Origin: Thermotogae bacterium
GTDB taxonomy: Bacteria; Thermotogota; Thermotogae; Mesoaciditogales; Mesoaciditogaceae
NCBI GenBank assembly: GCA_026988035.1
Contig: JALSLY010000047.1
Span: 1-53,088 of the forward strand
Length of the DNA: 53,088 bases
Direction of reading: 5' to 3'
The translations under genes were made by a program, and so were the position numbers. Positions 8,264 to 18,000 of this stretch are shown here, piece by piece. Numbering within the stretch: position 1 is the stretch's first letter; each line of letters begins with the position of its first letter. The notes beneath the pieces were generated by a model. The model was given only the letters and a program-made list of their open reading frames with translations, was not told the DNA's origin and did no database searches.

Positions 8264-9559
8264 ATGCTTTTGATGAAGCTAATAGTTTTGATTCTTTTCT
8301 CCGTAGCTTACTATTTCATAATCACCAACAAAATTGATAAAGCTGGCATATCTTTTATCGCTGGAGCTTTAATAATAGGAGTCAATTCTATAACAAAAAG
8401 CCTTCCAAACTTAACAATCACTCACAGTGGAAGTTTCGTCGATTTTGACACAATTGCTCTGCTTTTAGGGCTGATGATCATCATACCTTTCATGGGAGAT
8501 GCGGGAGTTTTTCAGTTTTTAGCATTAACAGTTATAAAAATAAGCAAGGGAAACTTGAAAATTTTGTATGTTCTCACTGCTTTCACGGTCGCAATCTCTT
8601 CAGCATTTCTAAACAACGTTTCAACTGTCATGGTATTTGTACCTGTGATATTGGCCATAGCAGAATCTCTTGATAAAGATCCTTTTCCCTTTCTCATGAT
8701 GATCGTCTTTGCTGCCAACTTTGGTGGTGGAATGACTCTTATAGGCGATCCTCCCAACATGATTGTTGGTTTCGCAAACGGATTTTCATTCATCGATTTC
8801 ATTTTAAATGCTATGCCAGGAATAATCTTAGGAATGATTGCCGTAATCTTGCTTTTCGTAAGGCGAGAACATGGCTATTTTCGCACTGTGAAAGAGCACA
8901 ATCACGCATCAATCGATCCTTTTTCCGCCATAAATGATAAAAGTCTTGCTTGGAAATCCACTCTAACATTTTTGGGAGCTGTCATAGGCTTTACTCTCCC
9001 TCAATCTTGGGGAATATCACCTTCAACAGTTGCAATCATCGCAGCAGCAGTTTTTTTGTTCTTGATAAAAGCTGACTCTGAAACAATGGAAAAGGTATAC
9101 TCAAGAATAGATTGGTCAACAATCTTCTTTTTCGTGGGAATGTTTGCTTTAGTATATGCTTTGGAAGAAACCGGCATTGCTAATGATATTGCGTCCACAT
9201 TATCCGTCATAATACCAAATGATTTTGTCTTAATCATAGTGGTTCTATGGCTATCTATGCTTATGGCATCATTTCTCAGTGCCGTTCCAACTGTTATGGT
9301 GATGATCCCAATCATTCACGGTTTCGAAAAAATATTTGGCCCTAACTCCCTAGTATGGTGGGCATTGGTCATGGGACAATGCATAGGTGGAAATTTAACA
9401 ATTGTTGGAGCGGCTGCTAATATGGTAGTCGCGGGCATGACTAAAAAATTGGAACGCGGAAGATTGGAATTTGGCAGATATTTTAAATACTCATTTCCGG
9501 CAGTTTTACTTTCTGGTGCAGTTATAACTACATACCTCGTTGCTAAATATATAATATGA
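8264..9559 (+). CDS. ArsB/NhaD/SLC13-superfamily anion or cation transporter
   Basis: A 431-residue inner-membrane protein with about 11-12 hydrophobic segments. The two repeat signatures of the ion-transporter superfamily are visible: FLNNVSTVMVFVPV followed by GGGMTLIGDPPNMIVG (about residues 118-168), and the second half with SAVPTVMVMIPI and GGNLTIVGAAANMVVAG (about 345-393). These form the hairpin substrate sites. ATG 8264 follows an AGGGGAT site. Family members carry arsenite, Na+/H+, sulfate or dicarboxylates; nothing here identifies the substrate. It follows the fusion gene by 87 bases, and I found no convincing promoter in that gap. Confidence 0.85.
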   Translation: MLLMKLIVLILFSVAYYFIITNKIDKAGISFIAGALIIGVNSITKSLPNLTITHSGSFVDFDTIALLLGLMIIIPFMGDAGVFQFLALTVIKISKGNLKILYVLTAFTVAISSAFLNNVSTVMVFVPVILAIAESLDKDPFPFLMMIVFAANFGGGMTLIGDPPNMIVGFANGFSFIDFILNAMPGIILGMIAVILLFVRREHGYFRTVKEHNHASIDPFSAINDKSLAWKSTLTFLGAVIGFTLPQSWGISPSTVAIIAAAVFLFLIKADSETMEKVYSRIDWSTIFFFVGMFALVYALEETGIANDIASTLSVIIPNDFVLIIVVLWLSMLMASFLSAVPTVMVMIPIIHGFEKIFGPNSLVWWALVMGQCIGGNLTIVGAAANMVVAGMTKKLERGRLEFGRYFKYSFPAVLLSGAVITTYLVAKYII

Positions 9560-9580
9560 ACGTCATCTACTTTCCCATAT

Positions 9581-9644
9581 AGAGCTTGTTTTCATCAGTG
9601 AATAATATGTGCATATTTTGGATCACGAAAATGAAAATAGCTCT
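9581..9644. repeat. Long imperfect inverted repeat before fapA
   Basis: Outer arms 9581-9595 and 9631-9644 share AGAGCT and TTTTCAT/ATGAAAA with a one-base bulge. Inside them AATATG (9604-9609) faces CATATT (9612-9617). The whole 64 bases could fold into one long hairpin. No T run follows directly, so this is not an obvious intrinsic terminator. It may be a structured leader or boundary element between the transporter and fapA. Confidence 0.55.
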
Positions 9645-9700
9645 GTTAATTATGATATGATCAAAGAGGAGAAATCAAAATTCACATGAGGGGAACGAGT

Positions 9701-11080
9701 ATGAGCGGACAAAAAGTTGAAATCAAGGTAGATGCAAAAAAACTCAATGTTTTTGTCATTCTCAACGAAGATGGTATTTCTGAAGATGATATAATTGGAG
9801 TTCTTAAGTCAAGCGGAATAAAAACAGGCATAATGCACGATAAAATCAAGAATATCGTTAAAAAGCCAGTCATAGGAGAACCTCTGCTCGTTGCTCAAGG
9901 TATTCCAGCTATTGACGGTAAAGATGCAATCATAGAGCACAAGTTAACAGGTGAAGTAAAAGAAAGAAGACCTGTGGTGCTGGACGATGGAAGTGTTAAT
10001 TACAAAGATGTGAAATCTTACAATACTGTCTCCGATGGCGAGATTTTAGCCGTCAAACATCCTTCAACTAAAGGGAAGTCAGGAATAGACGTCTTTGGAA
10101 ACGAAATACCTGCTAAGGACGGCAAAGACGTGAAACTTCTTGAAGGGAAAAACACAAAATTAGTAGAAAATGGGATGAAGCTCATAGCTTCTAAGAGCGG
10201 AATTCCGATTTTACACGACAACATGATCGAAGTTAGTGAATTGCTTGAGATAAAGGGTGATGTGGATTATTCCACAGGGAACATTGACTTTCCGGGAGAC
10301 GTTCATATTAGAGGAGGAGTAAAACCAACTTTCATCGTCAGAGCTGAAGGAAATGTGAAGATCGACGGAGTAATAGAAGCAGCCACAGTCTTATCTAACG
10401 CAAATGTTGAGTGCTTGGGCGTCAAAGGTAGAAATAAAGGTGTTGTATCCGCAAAGGGGGATATCCATGCCAAGTTCCTTGAAAATGCCAATATTGAATG
10501 TAAGGGTTCAGTATACGTCGACGGCTCAATTGTTAACAGTGCGGTTCGTGCTGGAAAGATGATAAAAGTGGAAGGAAGAACAGGTGAAGTGGTCAGCTCG
10601 AATTTAATCGCTGGGATCGCTGTTATTGTCAAACAGCTTGGAGCAGAGATGTCTTCAACCACTCATGTTGAGGTTGGGGTAGATCCAGAACTCAGAGAGA
10701 AAATAAACGAACTCTCAGCGAAGATATACATAGACAAGGAAAATCTTAGCAAGGTTTCCCGCCTCATGAAAGTTCTTGAGGATCTGAGAAAGAAAAAGGG
10801 TGGTGTTTTACCACCAGATAAGGAGGAAACTTACAACAGGCTTAAGAAAACAAGATATGCTCTTTACGAAGGAGTATCAGAAATGGTTGCTGAAGCTAAA
10901 GCATATCAGGAAAAGCTTCAAAAGAGTTCTAAAGAGGGATATGTAAGGGCAACATCTAAAGTTTATTCCGGCATCGAGATTAAGATAGGTGAACAGAGAC
11001 TGTTGATTGATAAAGATCTGGGACCTTCTGAATTCAAGAATATCGATGACGAGATTTCAATAACTCCATACGTTGTGTGA
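9701..11080 (+). CDS. FapA-family (DUF342) polymer-forming-like protein
   Basis: A 459-residue protein of the flagellar assembly protein A family. A short N-terminal domain (about 1-75) is followed by a central right-handed beta-solenoid rich in G-x-V repeats (about 165-320, with segments such as IKGDVDYSTGNIDFPGDV and GNVKIDGVIEA). A C-terminal helical coiled coil (about 325-405) and a small beta cap complete it. ATG 9701 has GAGGGG at correct spacing; an upstream in-frame ATG at 9686 lacks one. In other bacteria FapA relatives affect polar flagella or cell-surface regulation; no motility gene is adjacent, so the role here is open. Confidence 0.88.
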   Translation: MSGQKVEIKVDAKKLNVFVILNEDGISEDDIIGVLKSSGIKTGIMHDKIKNIVKKPVIGEPLLVAQGIPAIDGKDAIIEHKLTGEVKERRPVVLDDGSVNYKDVKSYNTVSDGEILAVKHPSTKGKSGIDVFGNEIPAKDGKDVKLLEGKNTKLVENGMKLIASKSGIPILHDNMIEVSELLEIKGDVDYSTGNIDFPGDVHIRGGVKPTFIVRAEGNVKIDGVIEAATVLSNANVECLGVKGRNKGVVSAKGDIHAKFLENANIECKGSVYVDGSIVNSAVRAGKMIKVEGRTGEVVSSNLIAGIAVIVKQLGAEMSSTTHVEVGVDPELREKINELSAKIYIDKENLSKVSRLMKVLEDLRKKKGGVLPPDKEETYNRLKKTRYALYEGVSEMVAEAKAYQEKLQKSSKEGYVRATSKVYSGIEIKIGEQRLLIDKDLGPSEFKNIDDEISITPYVV

Positions 11081-11874
11081 CCTCAGACAAAAACTTATCT
11101 CGATTGAAATCAAAATCAACATTCCTTTCATCACCATCTTTCAAAAAAAGTATTGTTTCCTTGGCACGCATCCCTGTCAACTTTTCAAATGCCAGCATAT
11201 AGATCTTCATCTGAAACTCGTAATCGAGCATAGATTCTTTGTCTGTACAACGAGAATATTTGATGTACTATAATTCTCTGCCTTACAATACCAAAATCCA
11301 AGCCGGTTCTTTCTTTTAAGTACAATCCGTAACGGTGTAGACATTTCTCTCAGGAATGGTTCGGGGCACTTCAAAGTAGCTTTCGATGAAATCAAATTTT
11401 TTCATTTCAAATTTCACTTCAGGTTTTGGTAGTTCGTAACTATATTTCAACTCCACCAAATCCTTCATCTCTTCCGGGATTTGCCAAAGACCGTTCTAGT
11501 CCATGAAACCATATTCTCTTAAAAGAATAAGCCAAGGCTTTTTACCCGCTTCCTTCAAACTCTCCTTGCTTAAAATCAGGAAAGCTTTAGCGCCTTGTTT
11601 GCATACATTTTCGAAGTCTGCGATTTAACTACTTCTACCGCGAATTGATCAACTGTTTTGAACGCCGATCTGTTTATCACTCCCATGCGCGAAACAACAA
11701 AATCAGCTGCCGATTTCACAAATTCTCCCTGACTTCCTATAAATATGTAGTCAAAATAACTGAGAGTTGACAATTTTTTGATTAATGCCTCGTTTTTCCA
11801 GAGAAAGGTGGACCTATAAATGCAGTAACTTTGGTGGTCAAAAACTCATCTCCATGATTTGTAAAAATCCTCAC
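11034..11874 (-). pseudogene. Decayed AddB/RecB-like helicase-nuclease gene
   Basis: Reading the minus strand downward from GTG 11874 gives a Walker A segment (FIGPPFSGKT), then after a one-base frameshift ALIKKLSTLSYFDYIFIGSQ and INRSAFKTVDQFAVEVV (to about 11576). After another shift comes KKPWLILLREYGFMD, a stop, and PRTIPERNVYTVTD. After a further shift comes the nuclease-like C-terminus DYEFQMKIYMLAFEKLTG (11231-11034). At least three frameshifts and one in-frame stop break it, and the total length is far below that of an intact AddB-type protein, so internal deletion is also likely. The start overlaps the ogg stop as GTGA. The last 47 bases overlap the convergent fapA end. Assignment to AddB rather than another RecB-family nuclease is tentative. 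Confidence 0.72.
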
Positions 11875-12497
11875 TTATCAACACTGTTCTTTATCAAATA
11901 CCACATATACAGGTCAAGTTTTCCAAGCGGTAAGTTAAAATATTCTGCGACGGGAATAAGACGAGATTCATAATCAAGATAACGGGACTTTGTCCAACTT
12001 TTTGGTATTTCATCTATAATTTCGCTCGTTTTCATCAAGCGCATTATGTGTTTATCCAAGATGGCGAAATCTCCGATTCCAATATTTCTCAAAAAATGGC
12101 TCGACTCTTTCCATCCAATTCCCTTGACATTTTCCACAATATATTCTCTAACTTCTTTTGGAGGAGCAGATACTATTAGTTCTTTCAATTTTCCCACAAT
12201 CCATCTATTTTCTACTATGTATCTCGCACGCGCAGATGGAAACCTATGCCCTACTTCTTTCAAAGTTTTTTCTAACTTTTCTTGAGGAAATGTGTAGAAG
12301 CCATCTCCGATCTTCCCTTGAGCAAAAATACCCCTTTTTGCCGACCAATTAGCCGTTAAAACACAAAATGAAAGTTCGGAAAACAATTCCTTCTCCGAAC
12401 CATTTTTACCTACCTCCACGAATTCTTCCCACCTTGACTCAACAAGCGGAGTAGCTTCCCACCAAACATTTTTAATGAGATTTACCAGCTTATCCAT
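11871..12497 (-). CDS. ogg: N-glycosylase/DNA lyase, archaeal-type Ogg2
   Basis: A 208-residue HhH-GPD enzyme that excises 8-oxoguanine and nicks the abasic site. The helix-hairpin-helix VKGIGWKESSH carries the catalytic lysine K130, and the catalytic aspartate is D148 in AILDKHI. Length and motifs match the Ogg2 group of archaea and Thermotoga rather than MutY or AlkA. There is no Fe-S cluster loop. The start is ATG 12497, three bases after the glycosyltransferase stop. The downstream nuclease pseudogene once overlapped its stop codon, suggesting a former DNA-repair pair. Confidence 0.93.
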   Translation of the reverse strand: MDKLVNLIKNVWWEATPLVESRWEEFVEVGKNGSEKELFSELSFCVLTANWSAKRGIFAQGKIGDGFYTFPQEKLEKTLKEVGHRFPSARARYIVENRWIVGKLKELIVSAPPKEVREYIVENVKGIGWKESSHFLRNIGIGDFAILDKHIMRLMKTSEIIDEIPKSWTKSRYLDYESRLIPVAEYFNLPLGKLDLYMWYLIKNSVDK

Positions 12498-12500
12498 GAA

Positions 12501-13586
12501 TTACACCAATTCTTTTGTTAAATTCCCGATCAGCTTCATGAATTTACCAACAGCTTCCTTGGTTCTCCAAGGTGGATCGTATCCGGCATAACTTTTCGCT
12601 ATTTCAATATCGCGTGCAAGTGAAAGTTTTTCTTCATCTACTGAATAAAAATAGCCTCGTTCTGCAAGATGCTCACTTAAATATTCTTGCTCAGTTTGCC
12701 CTGGTGTAGGAATGAGTAATCCTTTCTTACCAAGTTCAACTATATCCATTATTGTTGAATATCCAGATCGTGCTATCACAAATTTTGCACGGTTCATAAG
12801 TTCATCTCTTACCCCCTTTCCAGCGTAATTCACAACCTCAATTCCAGAAATGTTTATCTTCTTTGTTTCTTCGGGAATACCACGAACCAAAACAACTTTA
12901 CCATTGAGATTCTTGATCTGAGAGACTATTTTCTCTTCAAGCATAGTCCTGTTTGGCTCACGTCCGGAAAGGGATATGAGATAATCTATGTCTTGAACTA
13001 CATCCATTCTTTCGTAGTCGGAAAGAATACCTATGTACTCAAGTTTGTCTTCAGGAAAGTATGTAAGATTGTGAGCAAGATCCCCAGTTAATTCTTTGTC
13101 ATCTGGAAAATCCGGCACGACAAACTTTTTAAAAGAATCCCTAAAAAAATAATTGAATTTTTCGGTCTTGTTCTTCAGAAATTTAAGAAAATCCGGTGGA
13201 ATGTAACGAAGCTGGTGAAATATGAAAACTGATGGTTTGCTGCGATCAAAAACACCATATTTTGAGTCAGATATGAACAGATCTATATTTTCCCTCTTCG
13301 ATATTTCAAGAATTTGTTTGTGTTCCTTGATCATGGCATTTATTATCGAAGGCATCATAAACGAAAGCTTTACAGCAAAAATACCGTTCTTAGTATAAGG
13401 ACTCGGGTACATGACGCCTTCTATATATTCACACCGGTCACCAAATTCCTTTTTGAGAGCCATTAACGGCCTATGAGCAGTGTATATAATAAGATGATGT
13501 CCTTCGTTTACAAGACGCCTCATAATTGGCAAACTCCTCGTCATGTGCCCCAATCCCCATGTGCACAGTCCATAAAGAATCTTCAA
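12501..13586 (-). CDS. MurG-like glycosyltransferase of the MJ1255 (TIGR00661-type) family
   Basis: A 361-residue GT-B protein. The N-terminus ILYGLCTWGLGHMTRSLP matches the GxGHxxR loop of MurG/GT28-like enzymes. The C-terminal half has ISLSGREPNRT and a nucleotide-sugar site around VIARSGYSTIMDIVELGKKG, followed by TPGQTEQEYLSEHL. Such proteins are annotated as UDP-N-acetylglucosamine or related transferases; acceptor unknown. The TTG start has a GAGGTG site. It lies 18 bases after murB, so a cell-envelope role is plausible but unproven. Confidence 0.82.
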   Translation of the reverse strand: MKILYGLCTWGLGHMTRSLPIMRRLVNEGHHLIIYTAHRPLMALKKEFGDRCEYIEGVMYPSPYTKNGIFAVKLSFMMPSIINAMIKEHKQILEISKRENIDLFISDSKYGVFDRSKPSVFIFHQLRYIPPDFLKFLKNKTEKFNYFFRDSFKKFVVPDFPDDKELTGDLAHNLTYFPEDKLEYIGILSDYERMDVVQDIDYLISLSGREPNRTMLEEKIVSQIKNLNGKVVLVRGIPEETKKINISGIEVVNYAGKGVRDELMNRAKFVIARSGYSTIMDIVELGKKGLLIPTPGQTEQEYLSEHLAERGYFYSVDEEKLSLARDIEIAKSYAGYDPPWRTKEAVGKFMKLIGNLTKELV

Positions 13587-13604
13587 TTTTAAGCACCTCT
13601 CAAA

Positions 13605-14555
13605 TTACCATATGATAGTTATCTCAGGCTCCAACTCTACCCCGAATTTCTCTTTGACTCTTTTGAAAACTTCATCGTAAACTGCTTTAAAGTCTTCAAA
13701 AGTTGCCTTCCCAATGTTAACAAAGAACCCAGCATGTTTTTCGGAAACTTTTACTCCACCAACTCTGTAACCTTTAAGACCTGCTGCATCAATTAGCCGC
13801 GCAGCATAATCGTCTTTAGGATTTTTGAAAATGCAACCCACGCTAGGCATTGTTAAAGGTTGCGTGTGCATTTTGATCTCCAAGAACCTTCGGGTTCGTT
13901 TCGAAACTTCTCTAGGTGTAGAGTAATTTAAACGTAGCAAACAACTTGTAATCCACATTTTTTCATCATGAAATATGGAGCTTCTGTAAGAAAACCTGAG
14001 CTCTGACACGTCAAGGTTATCCAAGTTTCCTTTCTCATCTACAACTGTTACTTTCTCTACACATTGAGAAATTTCTCCACCAAACGCACCACTGTTCATG
14101 AAGACTGCTCCTCCAATAGTCCCCGGTATCCCACTGGCAAATTCAATTCCTGAGAGACCTCGCCTTTCAGCTTCTTTCACAATAACGGAAAGCTTTACTC
14201 CAACTTCTGCTCGAACGTAGTTTCCATCAAACTCAAAATTTGAGAGTTTCGAAGTTGAAATCAGTGGAAGTCTCTCATTACGGACAATGGTGTTGGAGCC
14301 ACCACCCAATACTTTGAATTTTTTGCCATTTTCTTGAAAAGACTTAATAATCTCAGCGAATTCACCAAGATCCCCGGGTTTGAAGAGTTTTCGCACGCTC
14401 CCTGACATTCGGAAGGTTGTGAGGCTGGAGAGATCAACCCCCTGAATTTCCTGATTCGCTATCTCCGCTTGTGTTCCTTTGGCCGTATTCGCACACCTCC
14501 CTGAACATACATGCGAAACACGTTGGATTTCTGGGAGCACATACCATCTGGCCAA
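13605..14555 (-). CDS. murB: UDP-N-acetylenolpyruvoylglucosamine reductase (MurB)
   Basis: An FAD enzyme that makes UDP-MurNAc for peptidoglycan. Visible are VLGGGSNTIV (FAD pyrophosphate loop), GLSGIEFASGIPGTIGGA, the active-site YRSSIF, and C-terminal GVELEPEITI with the catalytic Glu. The start is unresolved. The domain should begin a few residues before LTTFRMSG, near 14440, but no ATG, GTG or TTG occurs in frame there. The nearest canonical ones are GTG 14540 and TTG 14555, deep inside nth. Options are a non-canonical start, a frameshift from nth at a run of five Gs (14438-14442 on the complement) just before its stop, or a sequencing error. Only the C-terminal boundary is certain. Confidence 0.88.
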   Translation of the reverse strand: MARWYVLPEIQRVSHVCSGRCANTAKGTQAEIANQEIQGVDLSSLTTFRMSGSVRKLFKPGDLGEFAEIIKSFQENGKKFKVLGGGSNTIVRNERLPLISTSKLSNFEFDGNYVRAEVGVKLSVIVKEAERRGLSGIEFASGIPGTIGGAVFMNSGAFGGEISQCVEKVTVVDEKGNLDNLDVSELRFSYRSSIFHDEKMWITSCLLRLNYSTPREVSKRTRRFLEIKMHTQPLTMPSVGCIFKNPKDDYAARLIDAAGLKGYRVGGVKVSEKHAGFFVNIGKATFEDFKAVYDEVFKRVKEKFGVELEPEITIIW

Positions 14556-15093
14556 AATTCACCATCGCTCCGTTTAGTTGCGTCCAATACTTTTTGGGCA
14601 GAATCTTCGCTAATGCCATCTCGGTTTCTTCTGGTTTTTTCGTTTGAACAATTCCAATTCTATTTGCTATCCTGTGAACATGCACATCAACCGCTATTGC
14701 TGGAATCCCAAAAGAAACAGCAAGAACAATATTGGCCGTTTTTCTGCCTACACCTTTGAGTTTTATAAGATTTTTTAGCGTATTCGGTACCTTTCCACCG
14801 TAACGCTCTACAACCACTTGAGCGATCTGTACGATCCGCTCCGCTTTTTGCCTGTGCATTCCCGCAGGTTTTATGAGTTCTTCAACTTCTCCTATCTTCG
14901 CTTTCGAAAGTTCATAAACCGTTGGGAACTTTTTGAAAAGGACAAAAGATGCCTTTTCTGTATTGGCATCTTTGGTTCTTTGACTTAGCACTGTACTTAC
15001 CAAAACATAAAAAGGATCTCTTCGCTTGTGTTTACGTGGATATTTTTTTATTATATCTAACAATACACGTTTTGATGTCTTTTTGTCAAGCAC
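14434..15093 (-). CDS. nth: Endonuclease III (DNA glycosylase/AP lyase)
   Basis: A 219-residue base-excision repair enzyme for oxidised pyrimidines. The helix-hairpin-helix LKGVGRKTA carries catalytic K118, and D136 lies in VDVHVHRI. Four cysteines at the C-terminus (CAPRNPTCFACMFREVC, C-x6-C-x2-C-x5-C) bind the 4Fe-4S cluster. The GTG start at 15093 is 4 bases after the upstream gene's stop and has no clear ribosome site, so an alternative TTG about 30 bases on is possible. A Ser/Gly-rich tail after the last cysteine overlaps the upstream extension of the murB frame. Confidence 0.96.
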   Translation of the reverse strand: MLDKKTSKRVLLDIIKKYPRKHKRRDPFYVLVSTVLSQRTKDANTEKASFVLFKKFPTVYELSKAKIGEVEELIKPAGMHRQKAERIVQIAQVVVERYGGKVPNTLKNLIKLKGVGRKTANIVLAVSFGIPAIAVDVHVHRIANRIGIVQTKKPEETEMALAKILPKKYWTQLNGAMVNFGQMVCAPRNPTCFACMFREVCEYGQRNTSGDSESGNSGG

Positions 15094-15097
15094 TTTT

Positions 15098-18000
15098 TTA
15101 ATTTTTTACACTTTTTAGCATGTCTGTGATCGAATTTATTATATCAGATGTTGACATTTTTAGTTTAATACCTGTCAGTAAATTTTGATTCCAGTCTTTC
15201 ACATAAGTCTTTGCCAGTTCTTCCTTACCGGATTTCGTAAATGTGTAAGTATAAACATTTTTCAATTGTTTTAGAAAAAGCACTCGGTTTTTCTTAAGAG
15301 ACTCATAGTCGTTTATGAACTTCTTGATCATCTCATAAAGCTTTCGATTTTTGCTCCACCGATTTAAATCCTTGAGATTCCACTCGTATGCTGGTTTAAA
15401 GATCTCAACAGTATCGTTTATAACGGTCAGAGCTTCTGCGTATTGTTTGCGATCTATGAAGGTCTGAGCAAGAGATTTAAATATGTCCATTACATTGGAT
15501 GGCACCGCCCAGAAAGCTGTCTGCATGTACTTACCAGCCCAAATGTATTTTTTTGCTATTTCCTTTATCTTAGCGTATGTTTTTGCATTAAGAGGAGTAT
15601 CTCTTAATATATTCTGAATATATTCAGAGTAAACATTTTCCCATCCTGGATAGCGATTCCATCCACCTGGGAGTATGTATATAGTTTTGTCATACCATTT
15701 TTCCATTTCACTAAGATCTTCCGTGGCAAGCTTTTTATGATAAGCAATTAAGTTTTCAAAATCTTTCTTAAATTTTGGAAATTTCTTGATCGCTTTTTGA
15801 TAAATTTCGATTCGCTGGCGCTCAAAGTGATAAAGTGTTGAAGAGAACTCTGCAATAAGTCTATAAGAATTCTTTTCGTCAAAAGAAAGGAAAGAAGTTT
15901 GCAAATAGTCGATTCCGTCACGATACATCTGCATTTGAATGAGTTGATTTATATTCAAAACATTCCAAAGACTAACAAGTGAGTTCCCGGATTTCACCAT
16001 TTTTCTAACAAGGAGATAGTCATCAACATAATTTGCTCTTCGATAAGGAGGATATATGGAAATTGTCATAAGATTTTGCCCATAAAAGACCCGCTTTAAA
16101 ACTTCAAGTTGAGCATCTGGTGACTTTTTCATAGCAGCGTTGAGCTCATTGACAATATCTTGATCCCTTTGAGGAAAAGTAGATAAAAGGCCAAGATAAA
16201 ATTGAGACGTGCCTTGTGTCCAATCCCATGCAATGGAAGTATTAAAGTAACTCACCGACTTACTGTACGACTCGTATTCACGTTTTTTGAAAATGCTGAT
16301 ATTTTTCTCAAGATTAAGCTCTGTGTTCTTCAAATTAGTCATTTGACTATTAAATTCTTGCTCACGTTGCCGCTCCAACTGGATAGAAGCTTGAGTCTGA
16401 TTTATGTTAGGATTTGCCCTTAACAGTGCCTGAATACGCGAACTTATGTATGTTTTCGGTTCCAAATAAGCATATTTCCCTTTGTAGGATTTAAGATCTT
16501 CAATTGCTTTTGTCACAGATTGGAGCTGAGCAGAAACATTCTTAACTGCTTTCTGATAAGCACTTATGTATTGATAATTGACGTTTCCATTGAGAAAATA
16601 AACTTCACTTATAAAATTGGTAGTTTTCAATACAGCCGCCATACCAGAAACGGCAAGTGTAATAAACGCAACAGTCACGAATTTCCCTTTGTCAAGTACT
16701 ACTTTCCATGTGTAATCTCCATCTTTGTTGAAAAGATTGGAATTCAAAAAGGCAAGTAAGAACATGAGTGTCATAGAATTTGGCATAAGATGTTCTGCAA
16801 AAGAGAGTACACTTGTCATAAGCGTTACCAAAGCTCCCGAAGCGAGCATCATCATCAAATAAGCGTTATCTTCAGATTGCTTTTTCAAAATCCTAAGATA
16901 GCTCAAGAGCAAAGCAACAAGCGTGAAAACAATTGCCAAAAAACCTATTATCCCCGTCTCTCCAAGAACTTGCATATAATCATTATGAGTTCTTTTGAAA
17001 TTATTCCATGCGATTATTAACTGAGGATGATGATGAACGGCAACGCCTAAATAATTCAAAACATTGATTTGATACGTGCCTATCCCTTGCCCCACGATTG
17101 GATGATCTTTCCATTGATAAAATGAAGCCCACCATGCCAAAAAACGCTGTTGCCCGCTGCCTCCAGAGACAGTAGCAGATGATATAGTTGAAACCCTCCC
17201 AAATAGACTAAATTTCCCACCAGTAAAGGGACCAGGAATTGAATATAGGAAAAACTCCAGAATCACAGCCACAATCATAACTACAAGCAAAGCTTCTGAA
17301 AGCCTTTTAGATTTTCTATGAAACGCTTTTAGTTCCTTGCTTTGAACTTTGCTCTGAACGAACTTTTCGTCATTTTTAGAGCGAAAATTGTGGTAATATG
17401 TATAGCTAAGTGCGGCAAATACCAAAGAAAGTGGTATCGCGAGGTAATCTCCTCGCGTTTGTGCAAATATTATCACCGCTATCATGCCTATTGCTTCAAC
17501 GGTGACTAGTACCTTTATAGTGATAAGCTTCATGTACACAGATCTTACGTTTTCCTTTGTGATCTTAAAACCCAAGGTTTTCGATGTTAAAAAGTAAAAA
17601 GCCACAAACAGCATAACCCCAAGATAATCCGGTACAAAATCTGGATTTCCTATTGTGGCACGAACATTCATTCTTGTGTAAGGATTGCCGATATGTCCAA
17701 GCCAGATATCCCATCCCCAATAAAAGTTGATAAAAGCATCAAGAGTTATAAAACCAGCACTTATAAGCAATACACCAAGAATATTGATCATGATGCGTTT
17801 ATCTTTCACCCTGTTTATCAAATAAACAGCAAAGAAAAACGTCATAACGATGTACATGGAGACCTGGAATGAATATCTCAGGTATGGAATATCTTCCATT
17901 GCCACACTGATCAAAGAGAGAATCGTTGCGAGGGCGAAAAAACCCCATCCTATTGCCGGCAAAGGTACATTGACCGTAATTCTATCTTTTTTTGATTTAA

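Noticed and set aside
11207-11395. Independent small gene on the minus strand
   Set aside because: It is one out-of-frame piece of the decayed nuclease gene; the better-conserved reading passes through it in other frames.
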